The position numbers and the translations under genes were made by a program. The notes under the pieces were generated by a model, which searched no databases, had not been told where the DNA came from, and saw only the letters and a program-made list of their open reading frames with translations. DNA of 64,000 nucleotides, from positions 62,001 through 126,000 of the forward strand of contig NZ_JAHGAW010000012.1 in the NCBI RefSeq assembly GCF_018603885.1, given 5' to 3'. The stretch is from Sphingobium nicotianae (lineage in GTDB: Bacteria; Pseudomonadota; Alphaproteobacteria; Sphingomonadales; Sphingomonadaceae). Positions 43,100-51,453 of this stretch are shown in pieces. Position 1 is the first letter of the stretch, and the number at the start of each line of letters is the position of its first letter.

Positions 43100-44542
43100 A
43101 TGACCGACACAGCTCCCCAGATCCACGACCTGCGCTCCTTCCTCTATCGCGATGGCGCCCTCGACCCGGACGGTGCGCGACGCGTGACCGCCGAAGCGCT
43201 CGGCAAATGCGAGGATGGGGAACTCTATCTCCAATATATGGCGAGCGAGAGCTTCGGCTTCGATGACGGGCGGCTCAAGACGGCAGATTATTCCACCGAT
43301 GCCGGCTTCGGTCTGAGGGGCGTCTCGGGCGAGATGACCGGTTTTGCCCATGCCAATGACATCAGCGAGAGCGCGATCCGCCGCGCCGCACAGACGCTGC
43401 AGCTGCTCGATCCCGCCAAACAGGGCATGACGCCGCCGCCCAAGCGCACCAACCGGCATCTCTATACGGACGCCAATCCGCTCGATCTCGTCCCCTTCGC
43501 CAAGAAGGTTGACCTCATGGCGAAGATCGACGCTGCCGCCCGCGCGCGCGATCCGCGTGTGGTGCAGGTCTCGGCGAACCTGGCGGGAAGCTGGTCGGTG
43601 ATCGAGATCGTCCGTGCGGACGGCTTCGTCGCGACCGACGTGCGGCCGCTGGTGCGCCTCAACGTCTCGATCATCATGGAGGAGAATGGCCGCCGCGAGA
43701 CCGGCTATTTCGGGCTGGGTGGGCGCTATCTCTATGATGATCTGTTCGAGGAGCCGACCTGGCAGCGCGCGATCGACGAGGCGCTCAGTCAGGCGGAGGT
43801 CAATCTGCGCTCGGTCAATGCCCCTGCGGGCGAGATGACGGTGCTGCTCGGTCCGGGCTGGCCGGGCGTGATGCTGCACGAGGCGGTTGGCCATGGGCTG
43901 GAAGGCGATTTCAACCGCAAGGGCACCTCGGCCTTCTCGGGCAAGATCGGCCAGCGCGTCGCGGCGCCGGGCGTGACGGTGGTCGACGACGGCTCGATCC
44001 ATTCGCGCCGCGGCTCGCTCTCGATCGACGACGAGGGCACGCCGACGCAGGAGAATGTGCTGATCGAGGATGGCATCCTCAAAGGCTATATGCAGGATCG
44101 GCTGAATGCGCGCCTGATGGGTGTGCCCGCGACTGGCAATGGCCGGCGAGAGAGCTATGCGCATGCGCCGATGCCGCGCATGACCAACACCTTCGCGCGC
44201 GCCGGCAACGACGATCCGGCGGAACTGCTCAGCCGCATCAAGACCGGCATCTTCGCCAAGAGCTTCGGCGGCGGGCAGGTCGACATCGTCTCGGGCAAGT
44301 TCGTCTTCTCCTGCACCGAGGCCTACAAGGTCGAGAACGGCAAGCTCGGCGACCCGATCAAGGGCGCCACGCTGATCGGCGACGGGCCGACTGCGCTCAC
44401 CAGGATCGTCGGCATCGGCAACGACCTGGCGCTGGACGAAGGCATCGGCATGTGCGGCAAGAATGGTCAGGGCATCCCGGCGGGCGTCGGCCAGCCCACC
44501 CTGCTGATCGAAGGATTGACGGTGGGCGGCACGGCGGCGTGA
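43100..44542 (+). CDS. tldD: metalloprotease TldD
   Basis: 480 residues, full length. The zinc motif is H260-E-A-V-G-H264 (VMLHEAVGHGLEGDF), with GTPTQENVLIEDGILKGYMQDRLNARL and SKSFGGGQVDIVSGKFVFSCTEAY-like stretches conserved in the family. TldD pairs with TldE (PmbA), matures microcin B17 and helps degrade CcdA in E. coli. The partner gene is not in this window. A DUF2007 protein follows 7 bp later. Confidence 0.95.
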   Translation: MTDTAPQIHDLRSFLYRDGALDPDGARRVTAEALGKCEDGELYLQYMASESFGFDDGRLKTADYSTDAGFGLRGVSGEMTGFAHANDISESAIRRAAQTLQLLDPAKQGMTPPPKRTNRHLYTDANPLDLVPFAKKVDLMAKIDAAARARDPRVVQVSANLAGSWSVIEIVRADGFVATDVRPLVRLNVSIIMEENGRRETGYFGLGGRYLYDDLFEEPTWQRAIDEALSQAEVNLRSVNAPAGEMTVLLGPGWPGVMLHEAVGHGLEGDFNRKGTSAFSGKIGQRVAAPGVTVVDDGSIHSRRGSLSIDDEGTPTQENVLIEDGILKGYMQDRLNARLMGVPATGNGRRESYAHAPMPRMTNTFARAGNDDPAELLSRIKTGIFAKSFGGGQVDIVSGKFVFSCTEAYKVENGKLGDPIKGATLIGDGPTALTRIVGIGNDLALDEGIGMCGKNGQGIPAGVGQPTLLIEGLTVGGTAA

Positions 44543-44549
44543 GCCACGC

Positions 44550-44924
44550 GTGAGCGATCTGGTCGAGCTTGGCCGCTATCCGGACGCGGCACTTGCCCAT
44601 ATCGTGAAGGGCCGGTTGGAAGCAGCTGGAATTCCGGCGTTTTGCTTCGATACGGGGATGAATGCGGCCGAAAGCGTCCCGCTGCTGTTTCAGGTGAGAT
44701 TGATGGTCCTCAACGAGGATCGCGACGATGCGCTGGCCATGTTGCGCGAAACAGCTGAGGATTTTACCGGCGACCTTCCCGCAATGGAGGAGATTTCTGG
44801 TTTACCAGAGCCACGACACTATCAGACAGGGGGCCGAAGGCGTCGCTGGGCTCTCTATTGCGCCCTTGCTTACTTGGGCATTCCGATCTTGGCCTATCTC
44901 ATTGTGCGGGCGACTTCGAATTGA
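44550..44924 (+). CDS. DUF2007-type protein with C-terminal membrane helix
   Basis: 124 residues. The first 70 (VELGRYPDAALAHIVKGRLEAAGIPAFCFDTGMNAAESVPLLFQVRLMVLNEDRDDALAML) form the ferredoxin-like DUF2007 domain, thought to bind a small ligand or signal peptide. A basic stretch (GGRRRRW) and one membrane helix follow. The start is a GTG, 7 bp after tldD. Confidence 0.85.
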   Translation: MSDLVELGRYPDAALAHIVKGRLEAAGIPAFCFDTGMNAAESVPLLFQVRLMVLNEDRDDALAMLRETAEDFTGDLPAMEEISGLPEPRHYQTGGRRRRWALYCALAYLGIPILAYLIVRATSN

Positions 44925-44955
44925 AGCAGTGAGGAGCGGCTGATAGGTTGCCCTC

Positions 44956-46071
44956 ATGTCCGACTTTTTCACCGCCATCTCCGACAAGCAGCGCGCGTTC
45001 ATCGAGAAGCAGCCCGTCTTCTTCGTGGCGACGGCGGCGCAGGGCGCGCGGATCAATCTCTCGCCCAAGGGCATGGACAGCTTCCGCGTACTCGGCCCCA
45101 ATCTGGTCGGCTATCTCGATGTCGGCGGCTCCGGCAACGAGACGCAGGCGCATCTTGCGGCGGACGGGCGGATCACCGTCATGTTCTGCGCGTTCGACCA
45201 GCCGCCGCTCATCCTGCGCCTCTACGGCCGGGGCCGTGCGGTGCTGCCCCAGGACGACGAGTGGGATTTCCTCGAGCGCAATTTCGAGATTCTGCCGGGC
45301 ACGCGGCAGATCTTCCTGATCACGGTCGAGAGCTTGCAGGAAAGCTGCGGGTGGGCCGTGCCGGTCATGACGCTCGACAAGGAGCGTACGACGCTCTCAC
45401 GCTATCACGAGCAGAACGAGACGCCCGAACGACTGGAGAAGATTTCGACACGCACGCAAAGCATCGACGGCCTGCCGCTGCGCGTGCAGGATCGCTTCCC
45501 CCAGCGCACGGCGCCCAAGGTCGAGGTGAACGCCGAATGGGTGCCCGCCGTGCTCAACTACTGGCTGAACGAGGTCGGGCCGCAGGGCTGGTTCGATTCG
45601 AGCGAGGAGGAGGATGCCCGCTGCCTGCACCTGTTTCGTGCGCTTCTCGACGTGCAGCGAGACAAGCCGGCCACCGATTTCCTGGCAGATGCGGACACGG
45701 CGCTGGCGGCCATCATCCTGTTCGATCAATTCCCGCGCAACATGTTCCGTGATCAGGCCCGCGCCTTCGCGACCGATGGGCTGGCGCGCGCGATTGCCGA
45801 TGGGGCGCTGGCGCGGGGCTATGACGAAGCGTTCGTCGAGGCGGCTCGGCCCTTCTTCTACATGCCGTTCATGCACAGCGAGGATCTGGCGGATCAGGAG
45901 CGCAGCCTCGCCCTGTTCAGCCGGCCGGGTTACGAGTTCAACCTGGATTTTGCCCAGGCGCATTACGACATTATCTGCCGCTTTGGCCGCTTCCCGCATC
46001 GCAACGTGGCACTGGGTCGCGAGACGCGGCCGGAAGAGGAAGAGGCGATCGAGCAGGGCGCCCACTGGTAG
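44956..46071 (+). CDS. fusion of a pyridoxamine-oxidase-like domain and DUF924
   Basis: 371 residues in one frame. Residues 1-185 form an FMN-binding split-barrel domain: MSDFFTAISDKQRAFIEKQPVFFVATAA.. NLSPKGMDSFRVLGPN.. VMFCAFDQPPLILRLYGRGR, ending in the family closing signature SIDGLP. Residues about 195-371 are a DUF924 domain: VLNYWLNEVGPQGWF.. AAIILFDQFPRNMFRDQARAFATD.. FFYMPFMHSEDLADQE. The two are usually separate proteins. No in-frame break or ribosome site is visible at the join. Confidence 0.88.
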   Translation: MSDFFTAISDKQRAFIEKQPVFFVATAAQGARINLSPKGMDSFRVLGPNLVGYLDVGGSGNETQAHLAADGRITVMFCAFDQPPLILRLYGRGRAVLPQDDEWDFLERNFEILPGTRQIFLITVESLQESCGWAVPVMTLDKERTTLSRYHEQNETPERLEKISTRTQSIDGLPLRVQDRFPQRTAPKVEVNAEWVPAVLNYWLNEVGPQGWFDSSEEEDARCLHLFRALLDVQRDKPATDFLADADTALAAIILFDQFPRNMFRDQARAFATDGLARAIADGALARGYDEAFVEAARPFFYMPFMHSEDLADQERSLALFSRPGYEFNLDFAQAHYDIICRFGRFPHRNVALGRETRPEEEEAIEQGAHW

Positions 46072-46090
46072 GCCGAGCGGGAAGAAGGGA

Positions 46091-47230
46091 TCAGCCGAGC
46101 GGCGTGATTTCCTTGCCGTCCAGCATCGCCTCGCAGCCGAGCGCCCCGGCGTCGTCGGCGCGGGAGAGCGCCGCGATCGTCACCCAGCCCTCGGCGCGCA
46201 GCTCGGCGGCGCGCCCCGCATCATGGCCGAGCGGCAGGAACAGGCGCTTGCCGCTTTCCGATCCGAAGCCGGCATCGATCAGCGGATCGGGATAGAGCGA
46301 GAAGCCCATGGCCGCTTCGCTCGTGCCGTCGGCACGCGCGACCTGATAGGCACCCCCGCGGCCGATCTCGCCGATGAACCCTTCCGCGAAGATCGAGAAG
46401 CCGAACCAGCTCTGATATTCGAAGCCGTGCCGCTCGGTCGGGTCGAGCGTCAGCGTGATATCCCAGCCGATCGGCTTGGCGATGGCACGCAGCGCCGCGA
46501 TACGGCTGGCGAGGGCACCGTTCGCGCAGCCGGCGTCGATCGCTTCGAGCCGGGTCATGGCGGGATGGAACGGACCGGTCGCCTCGATGAGCGCCTGATA
46601 GGGCGCGGCGCTCACGCCCATCTCCGCGAGCGATCCGGCGTCCTTGGCGTCGAGGCGCGCGCGCAGCCGCTCGATCTCGTGCGGTGGCACCGGCATGGGC
46701 CCTTCGGCCAGCGTCGTCACCAGATCGGGCAGGGTGAAATCGATGGTGATGCCCTGGACGCCGGCCCGCTGCAGTGCCTCGATTGCGACGTTGACGATCT
46801 CGACCGCGGCGGGGACGCTGTCCGATCCGATGATCTCGGCGCCGACCTGCATACGCTCGCGCTCGGGGCGGAGCTGATCGGCGCGCAGTTTCATGACGGG
46901 GCCGCCATAGCAGAGGCGCAGCGGGCGCGGCGCAGCGGCCATGCGCGTCGCGGCGATGCGGCCGATCTGCGCGGTCATGTCCGGACGGATGGCAAGCGTG
47001 CGCTGCGAGACCGGATCGACCGCGCGGAGCAGATCCTCCGCCTTGGCCGACTGGAGGCGTGTCACCAGCGTCTCCTCGAACTCGGCGAGGGCGGGCATGA
47101 CGCGGCGATAGCCGTGCCGCGCGACGCTATCGAGCACCTCGCGTACCAGCCGCGCGGACGCCTCCGCCTGCGGCGGCAGCCGGTCGGCCAGACCTTCGGG
47201 CAGGAGTCCGGGAGCGATAGCATCGATCAT
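46091..47230 (-). CDS. hisZ: ATP phosphoribosyltransferase regulatory subunit
   Basis: 379 residues. HisZ is a catalytically inactive histidyl-tRNA synthetase paralogue that activates the short form of HisG. The class II aminoacyl-tRNA synthetase fold is clear: LLRAVDPVSQRTLAIRPDMTAQIGRIAATRM (motif 2-like) and GFSIFAEGFIGEIGRGGAYQV (motif 3-like). The start at 47230 gives the normal N-terminus. HisG is not in this window. Confidence 0.92.
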   Translation of the reverse strand: MIDAIAPGLLPEGLADRLPPQAEASARLVREVLDSVARHGYRRVMPALAEFEETLVTRLQSAKAEDLLRAVDPVSQRTLAIRPDMTAQIGRIAATRMAAAPRPLRLCYGGPVMKLRADQLRPERERMQVGAEIIGSDSVPAAVEIVNVAIEALQRAGVQGITIDFTLPDLVTTLAEGPMPVPPHEIERLRARLDAKDAGSLAEMGVSAAPYQALIEATGPFHPAMTRLEAIDAGCANGALASRIAALRAIAKPIGWDITLTLDPTERHGFEYQSWFGFSIFAEGFIGEIGRGGAYQVARADGTSEAAMGFSLYPDPLIDAGFGSESGKRLFLPLGHDAGRAAELRAEGWVTIAALSRADDAGALGCEAMLDGKEITPLG

Positions 47231-47348
47231 GTGCCGCGCTTTAGCGGATTCGCCGGAGCAGGCGAGGGGAAATTCTTCCGTGCACAAGTGATCGCTTGCG
47301 TCGGGCGTCCACGCTTGGCTTCATGCGGCGAGCTGAAGGGGGATTGGC

Positions 47349-48263
47349 ATGACCTTGGTGTTCGACGCGGCGAATGCGCGGTTCGATCAATATGTGCTGC
47401 TGCTCATCCCGGCGGCGGCCTTGCTCGTGACCCTGTTCAACGCGATGCGCGGGCGGCGCAAATGGGCGCTGATCATGGGCGGTGTCACGACCCTGTTGTT
47501 CCTGATCGCCTTCGTGCTGCCGGTCGCCGACTATCGGCATGTGCGCGCCGCGCTGACGGACGGTTCGGCGAAGACGATCGAGGGTGTGATCAGCCAGCAC
47601 AAGCGCGAAACCACGAAGAGCTGGACCGGCAGCTCGCGTGCGGCTGGCGGCGTATCGAGCTTCAGCAGCTATACGACGCATACCAGCGAGCAATTCTTCG
47701 TCGGCCGGACCTGGTTCTGGCTGTGCGTCGGCGGCTTTCCCTCGGGCGCCTCGTTTACCAATGCCAAGGATCCGCCTCTGCCGCTGCGCGATGGCATGCG
47801 GGTGCGCGTGACTTACTTCAACGATCCCTGGAACGGCGAGGAGACGCGTATCCTGAAATTCGAGATCGATGAAAGCCCGGCTGGTGCGAAGGCGCCACCC
47901 GTGGCCGCCGCCGTGGCGCCCACGGGTGCGTCAGCGTCGCTCCCTGCCGGTTCAACGCTGCCAGCGGATTTCGATGCCTTCTGGACGCGCTTCTCCAGAG
48001 CTGCGGCGGGCGGAGACCGGGCCGGCGTCAAGGCGCTGATCCGCTTTCCTTTCCTGTTCGCCGGGACGCCGCTCGATGCGGGCCGGTTCGACAGCATCTG
48101 GATGGGCATCTTCCCGGAGCCCATTCGGCCCTGCTTCCGGACGGCGGTGCCGGTCAGGGATGGCGACGCCTGGTCGGTGAGCTGCGGCGCCTATGTCTAT
48201 GTCTTCGCGAAGGGTGCGACTGGCTGGCAGTTCACCGATTTCGCGGCTGATCCCGAGGGCTAG
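47349..48263 (+). CDS. membrane-anchored protein of unknown function
   Basis: 304 residues with two N-terminal membrane helices (about 15-33 and 39-60), then an extracytoplasmic region with a beta-rich part (GVISQHKRETTKSWTG.. VRVTYFNDPWNGEETRILKFEI), a flexible alanine/proline linker (about 180-200) and a C-terminal globular domain with two cysteines (RPCFRTAVPVRDGDAWSVSCGAYVYVF). The last domain resembles the NTF2-like fold by pattern. I do not recognise a family. Confidence 0.78.
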   Translation: MTLVFDAANARFDQYVLLLIPAAALLVTLFNAMRGRRKWALIMGGVTTLLFLIAFVLPVADYRHVRAALTDGSAKTIEGVISQHKRETTKSWTGSSRAAGGVSSFSSYTTHTSEQFFVGRTWFWLCVGGFPSGASFTNAKDPPLPLRDGMRVRVTYFNDPWNGEETRILKFEIDESPAGAKAPPVAAAVAPTGASASLPAGSTLPADFDAFWTRFSRAAAGGDRAGVKALIRFPFLFAGTPLDAGRFDSIWMGIFPEPIRPCFRTAVPVRDGDAWSVSCGAYVYVFAKGATGWQFTDFAADPEG

Positions 48264-48274
48264 CGCCCTTCCTT

Positions 48275-48379
48275 CCCCGTTCGGTTCGAGCGGCCTCGAG
48301 CGAAGTCCAGAAAGTTGTCGAGAACGCTTTCTCGACTCCGGGTCTCGACTAGCTCGAACCTCAGCTCGAAACGAACGGG
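48275..48379. repeat. imperfect palindromic repeat, TCGAG-rich family
   Basis: CCCCGTTCGGTTCGAGC at the left end and GCTCGAAACGAACGGG at the right end flank an interior with repeated TCGAG units. It lies between convergent genes and resembles a sphingomonad repeat built on GTCGAGCGAAGTCGAG. Only one copy is in the window. Confidence 0.65.
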
Positions 48380-48394
48380 TCTCTAGCCAAATGC

Positions 48395-49972
48395 TCAGAA
48401 CTTCAGCGACCGCACCAGCCGTACGTTCGGCAGCGCCTCGATCTTGCGCATCAGTTCCTGCGGCACTTCCTCATCGACCGAGAGCAGGAGGATCGCTTCG
48501 CCGCCGGCCTCGCGGCGACCGAGATGGAAGGTGCCGATGTTGATGCCGGCCGAGCCGAGGATCGAGCCGACCGAGCCAATGAAGCCGGGTGAGTCGTTGT
48601 TGTTGATGTACAGCATCCGTCCGTCGAGATCGGCCTCGACCTTGATACCGAACAGCTCGACCAGGCGCGGGCTGGCATTGCCGAACAAGGTGCCGGCGAC
48701 CGAGCGCGCGCCGCGGCTGGTCTCGACCGTGACGCGCAGCAGCGAGTGATAGTCACCTTCGCGGTCATGTCGCACCTCCCGCACGTCGATGCCGCGCTCC
48801 TTGGCCAGGAACGGCGCATTCACCATGTTCACGGTGTCGCTGTAGCGGCGCATGATGCCCGCGAGCACCGCGCCGGTCAGCGGCTTGATGTTGAGCTCGG
48901 CCGCGCTGCCCTCGACCTCGACCGAAATGTTGGTGAGATTGTCGTGGGCGAGCTGGCCGACCAGACTGCCCAGCTTCTCGGCGAGCGCCAGATAGGGCTT
49001 CACCTTGGGCGCTTCCTCGGCTGAGAGGCTCGGCATGTTGAGCGCGTTGGTGACGCCGCCGGTCATCAGATAATCGCTGAGCTGCTCGGCGACCTGCAGG
49101 GCCACATTGACCTGCGCTTCACTGGTGGAGGCGCCCAGATGCGGGGTCGAGATGAAGTTCGGGGTGCCGAACAGCGGGCTCTCGGTGGCGGGCTCGACTG
49201 CGAACACGTCGAGCGCGGCGCCGGCGATATGGCCGTTGTCGAGGCCCGCCTTCAGTGCTGCCTCGTCGATCAGGCCGCCGCGCGCGCAATTGACGATGCG
49301 CACGCCCTTCTTGGTCTTGGCCAGATTCTCGGCCGAGAGAATGTTGCGGGTCTGATCGGTCAGCGGCGTGTGCAGGGTGATGAAGTCCGCCTTGGCGAGC
49401 AGCTCGTCCAGCGTCACCTTCTCGACCCCCATCTCGATAGCCCGCTCGGGCGTCAGGAAGGGATCATAGGCCGCGACTTTCATCTTGAGGCCGAGCGCGC
49501 GGCTCGCGACGATCGAGCCGATATTGCCCGCGCCGATCAGACCTAGAGTCTTGTTGGTGACCTCGACGCCCATGAAGCGGTTCTTCTCCCACTTGCCGGC
49601 CTGAGTGGAGGCATCGGCCTCCGGCAGCTGGCGCGCGAGCGCGAAGATGAGCGCGATGGCATGCTCGGCCGTGGTGATCGAGTTGCCGAACGGCGTGTTC
49701 ATGACGACGATGCCCTTGGCGCTGGCATAGGGAATGTCGACATTGTCGACGCCGATGCCGGCGCGGCCGATCGCCTTCAGATTGGTCGCCGCGTCGATGA
49801 TTTCCTTCGTCACCTTGGTCGCGGAGCGGATGGCGAGGCCATCATATTGGCCGATGATCTTGATGAGTTCATCGGGCTTGAGGCCGGTAATCTCGTCGAC
49901 CTCGACGCCGCGATCGCGGAAGATCTGCGCGGCTTGGGGGTCCATCTTGTCGGAAATGAGTACCTTGGGCAT
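48395..49972 (-). CDS. serA: D-3-phosphoglycerate dehydrogenase
   Basis: 525 residues, the long type. NAD-binding domain LGLIGAGNIGSIVASRALG, catalytic Arg in NCARGGLIDE, Glu, and His in STPHLGAS. It is followed by the allosteric substrate-binding domain and a C-terminal ACT domain (RMLYINNNDSPGFIGSVGSILGSAGINIGTFHLGRR), so serine feedback is likely. It opens serine synthesis from 3-phosphoglycerate. Same strand as serC, separated by a palindromic repeat. Confidence 0.97.
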   Translation of the reverse strand: MPKVLISDKMDPQAAQIFRDRGVEVDEITGLKPDELIKIIGQYDGLAIRSATKVTKEIIDAATNLKAIGRAGIGVDNVDIPYASAKGIVVMNTPFGNSITTAEHAIALIFALARQLPEADASTQAGKWEKNRFMGVEVTNKTLGLIGAGNIGSIVASRALGLKMKVAAYDPFLTPERAIEMGVEKVTLDELLAKADFITLHTPLTDQTRNILSAENLAKTKKGVRIVNCARGGLIDEAALKAGLDNGHIAGAALDVFAVEPATESPLFGTPNFISTPHLGASTSEAQVNVALQVAEQLSDYLMTGGVTNALNMPSLSAEEAPKVKPYLALAEKLGSLVGQLAHDNLTNISVEVEGSAAELNIKPLTGAVLAGIMRRYSDTVNMVNAPFLAKERGIDVREVRHDREGDYHSLLRVTVETSRGARSVAGTLFGNASPRLVELFGIKVEADLDGRMLYINNNDSPGFIGSVGSILGSAGINIGTFHLGRREAGGEAILLLSVDEEVPQELMRKIEALPNVRLVRSLKF

Positions 49973-49994
49973 GACGAATTGCCTTTCTGCAATT

Positions 49995-50076
49995 CGTCAT
50001 CCTGGCGAAAGTCAGGATCTCGTGCGGTTGGGGTGAGCCTATCGCGCAGGAGATCCCAGCTTTCGCTGGGATGACG
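49995..50076. repeat. palindromic repeat, CGTCATCCC family (copy 3)
   Basis: CGTCATCCTGGCGAAAGTCA on the left pairs with GATCCCAGCTTTCGCTGGGA-TGACG on the right. It sits in the gap between serC and serA, which are cotranscribed in many alphaproteobacteria, and may reduce read-through or stabilise the serC mRNA. Confidence 0.78.
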
Positions 50077-50089
50077 TTGAAAACGGGAG

Positions 50090-51232
50090 TTAAGCAGCCG
50101 CCAGCGCGGCCTTGGCCTCGGCATAAGCCCAGTCGAGCCACGGGCCGAGCGCGACCACGTCGGCCGTGTCGACCGTCGCGCCGCACCAGATGCGCAGGCC
50201 CGGCGGGGCATCGCGATAGCCGGCGATGTCGTAGGCCGCGCCTTCCTTCTCGAGCAAAGAGGCGATCTTCTTGATCATCGCCTCGTCGGCGCCCTCGACC
50301 GTCAGGCAGACGCTGGTGATCGACCGGCTGGCCGGATCCTGCGCGAGATGGCCGAGCCAGCTCCGGTCGCGCACGATGGCATCGAGCGCGTCGGCATTGG
50401 CCTGCGCGCGGGCGATGAGCCCCCGGGCGCCACCAATCGACTTGGCCCATTCGAGCGCAAAGATCGCATCCTCGACCGCGAGCATGGACGGTGTGTTGAT
50501 CGTCTCGCCCTTGAACACGCCCTCGGCGAGCTTGCCCTTGGAGGCGAGGCGGAAGACCTTGGGCAGCGGCCAGGCGGGCGTATAGCTTTCCAGCCGTTCG
50601 ACCGCGCGCGGGCCGAGGATCAGCACGCCATGCCCGCCCTCGCCGCCCAGCACCTTCTGCCAGGAGAAGGTGGCGACGTCGATCTTGTCCCAAGGCAGGT
50701 CATAGGCGAACACAGCGCTGGTCGCGTCGGCGAAGCAGAGGCCCTCGCGATCAGCCGCGATCCAGTCGCCGTTCGGCACGCGGACACCGGAGGTCGTGCC
50801 GTTCCAGGTGAAGAGCACGTCGCTCGACCAGTCGATCTGGCTGAGGTCCGGAAGCTGGCCATAGTCGGCGCGGATCACGGTGGTGTCGAGCTTCAATTGC
50901 TTGACGGCATCCGTCACCCAGCCCTCGCCGAAGCTTTCCCAGGCGAGCGTCGTCACCGGGCGGGCGCCCAACATCGTCCACATCGCCATCTCGAAGGCGC
51001 CGGTGTCGGAGCCGGGGACGATGCCGATGCGGTGCGTGTCGGGCAGGTTCAGCAGCTCGCGCATCAGGTCGATGCAGAGCGCGAGCCGATCCTTGCCGAG
51101 CTTGGAGCGGTGGGAGCGGCCGAGCACCTCGGTGGCCAGCTTCGCCGGGTCATAACCGGGCGGCTTGGCGCAGGGGCCGGACGAGAAATGGGGGCGGGCC
51201 GGCGCGCTCGCCGGCTTCGGAACGTCAGTCAT
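50090..51232 (-). CDS. serC: phosphoserine aminotransferase
   Basis: 380 residues. Alphaproteobacterial SerC: HFSSGPCAKPPGYD at the N-terminus, VPGSDTGAFEMAMWTMLG, DWSSDVLFTWNGTTSGVRVPNGDWI, and the PLP lysine in ATFSWQKVLGGEGGHGVL. It converts 3-phosphohydroxypyruvate to phosphoserine, and also works in pyridoxal synthesis. The start at 51232 is preceded by GGAG. A structured leader is likely (51233-51320). Confidence 0.96.
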   Translation of the reverse strand: MTDVPKPASAPARPHFSSGPCAKPPGYDPAKLATEVLGRSHRSKLGKDRLALCIDLMRELLNLPDTHRIGIVPGSDTGAFEMAMWTMLGARPVTTLAWESFGEGWVTDAVKQLKLDTTVIRADYGQLPDLSQIDWSSDVLFTWNGTTSGVRVPNGDWIAADREGLCFADATSAVFAYDLPWDKIDVATFSWQKVLGGEGGHGVLILGPRAVERLESYTPAWPLPKVFRLASKGKLAEGVFKGETINTPSMLAVEDAIFALEWAKSIGGARGLIARAQANADALDAIVRDRSWLGHLAQDPASRSITSVCLTVEGADEAMIKKIASLLEKEGAAYDIAGYRDAPPGLRIWCGATVDTADVVALGPWLDWAYAEAKAALAAA

Positions 51233-51320
51233 GATATGCGTCTCCTTGCAGAGAGCACGCGCGGCGTTGGGACCGCGTGGCCCGCCGGCGGCCTTAGAGA
51301 TTTCTCGCCTCAAGTCAATC
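51233..51320 (-). ncRNA. candidate structured leader of serC
   Basis: A possible TTGACT -35 element lies at 51317-51312 on the minus strand. The leader that follows holds a GC-rich segment GGCCGCCGGCGGGCC (about 51293-51279) and a hairpin CACGCGG..CCGCGCGTG (51279-51256) before the ribosome site. A conserved serC leader RNA has been described in alphaproteobacteria; a covariance-model search would tell whether this is one. Confidence 0.4.
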
Positions 51321-51413
51321 AAGGACAGCATGTTGCGTGATGAAGCGTGATGGCGATGCGAATATGTCACGCCGACGCGGATCGGACTCGATTCGCCGCG
51401 CGGATGCGCAGAT

Positions 51414-51428
51414 TTAACCTTTTGTTAA
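51414..51428. promoter_or_regulatory. CtrA-type box upstream of the extensin-like gene
   Basis: TTAA-CCTTTTG-TTAA followed by C fits the CtrA consensus TTAA-N7-TTAAC exactly; a third TTAA lies at 51435. It is 26 bp upstream of the start codon, so it would control that gene, perhaps by cell-cycle-dependent CtrA activity. Confidence 0.65.
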
Positions 51429-51453
51429 CCATTATTAATCAGATTCCTGGCCA

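Noticed and set aside
48275-48379. Considered an origin of replication or an attachment site
   Set aside because: No DnaA boxes, no tRNA gene, no integrase; the element resembles a dispersed repeat.
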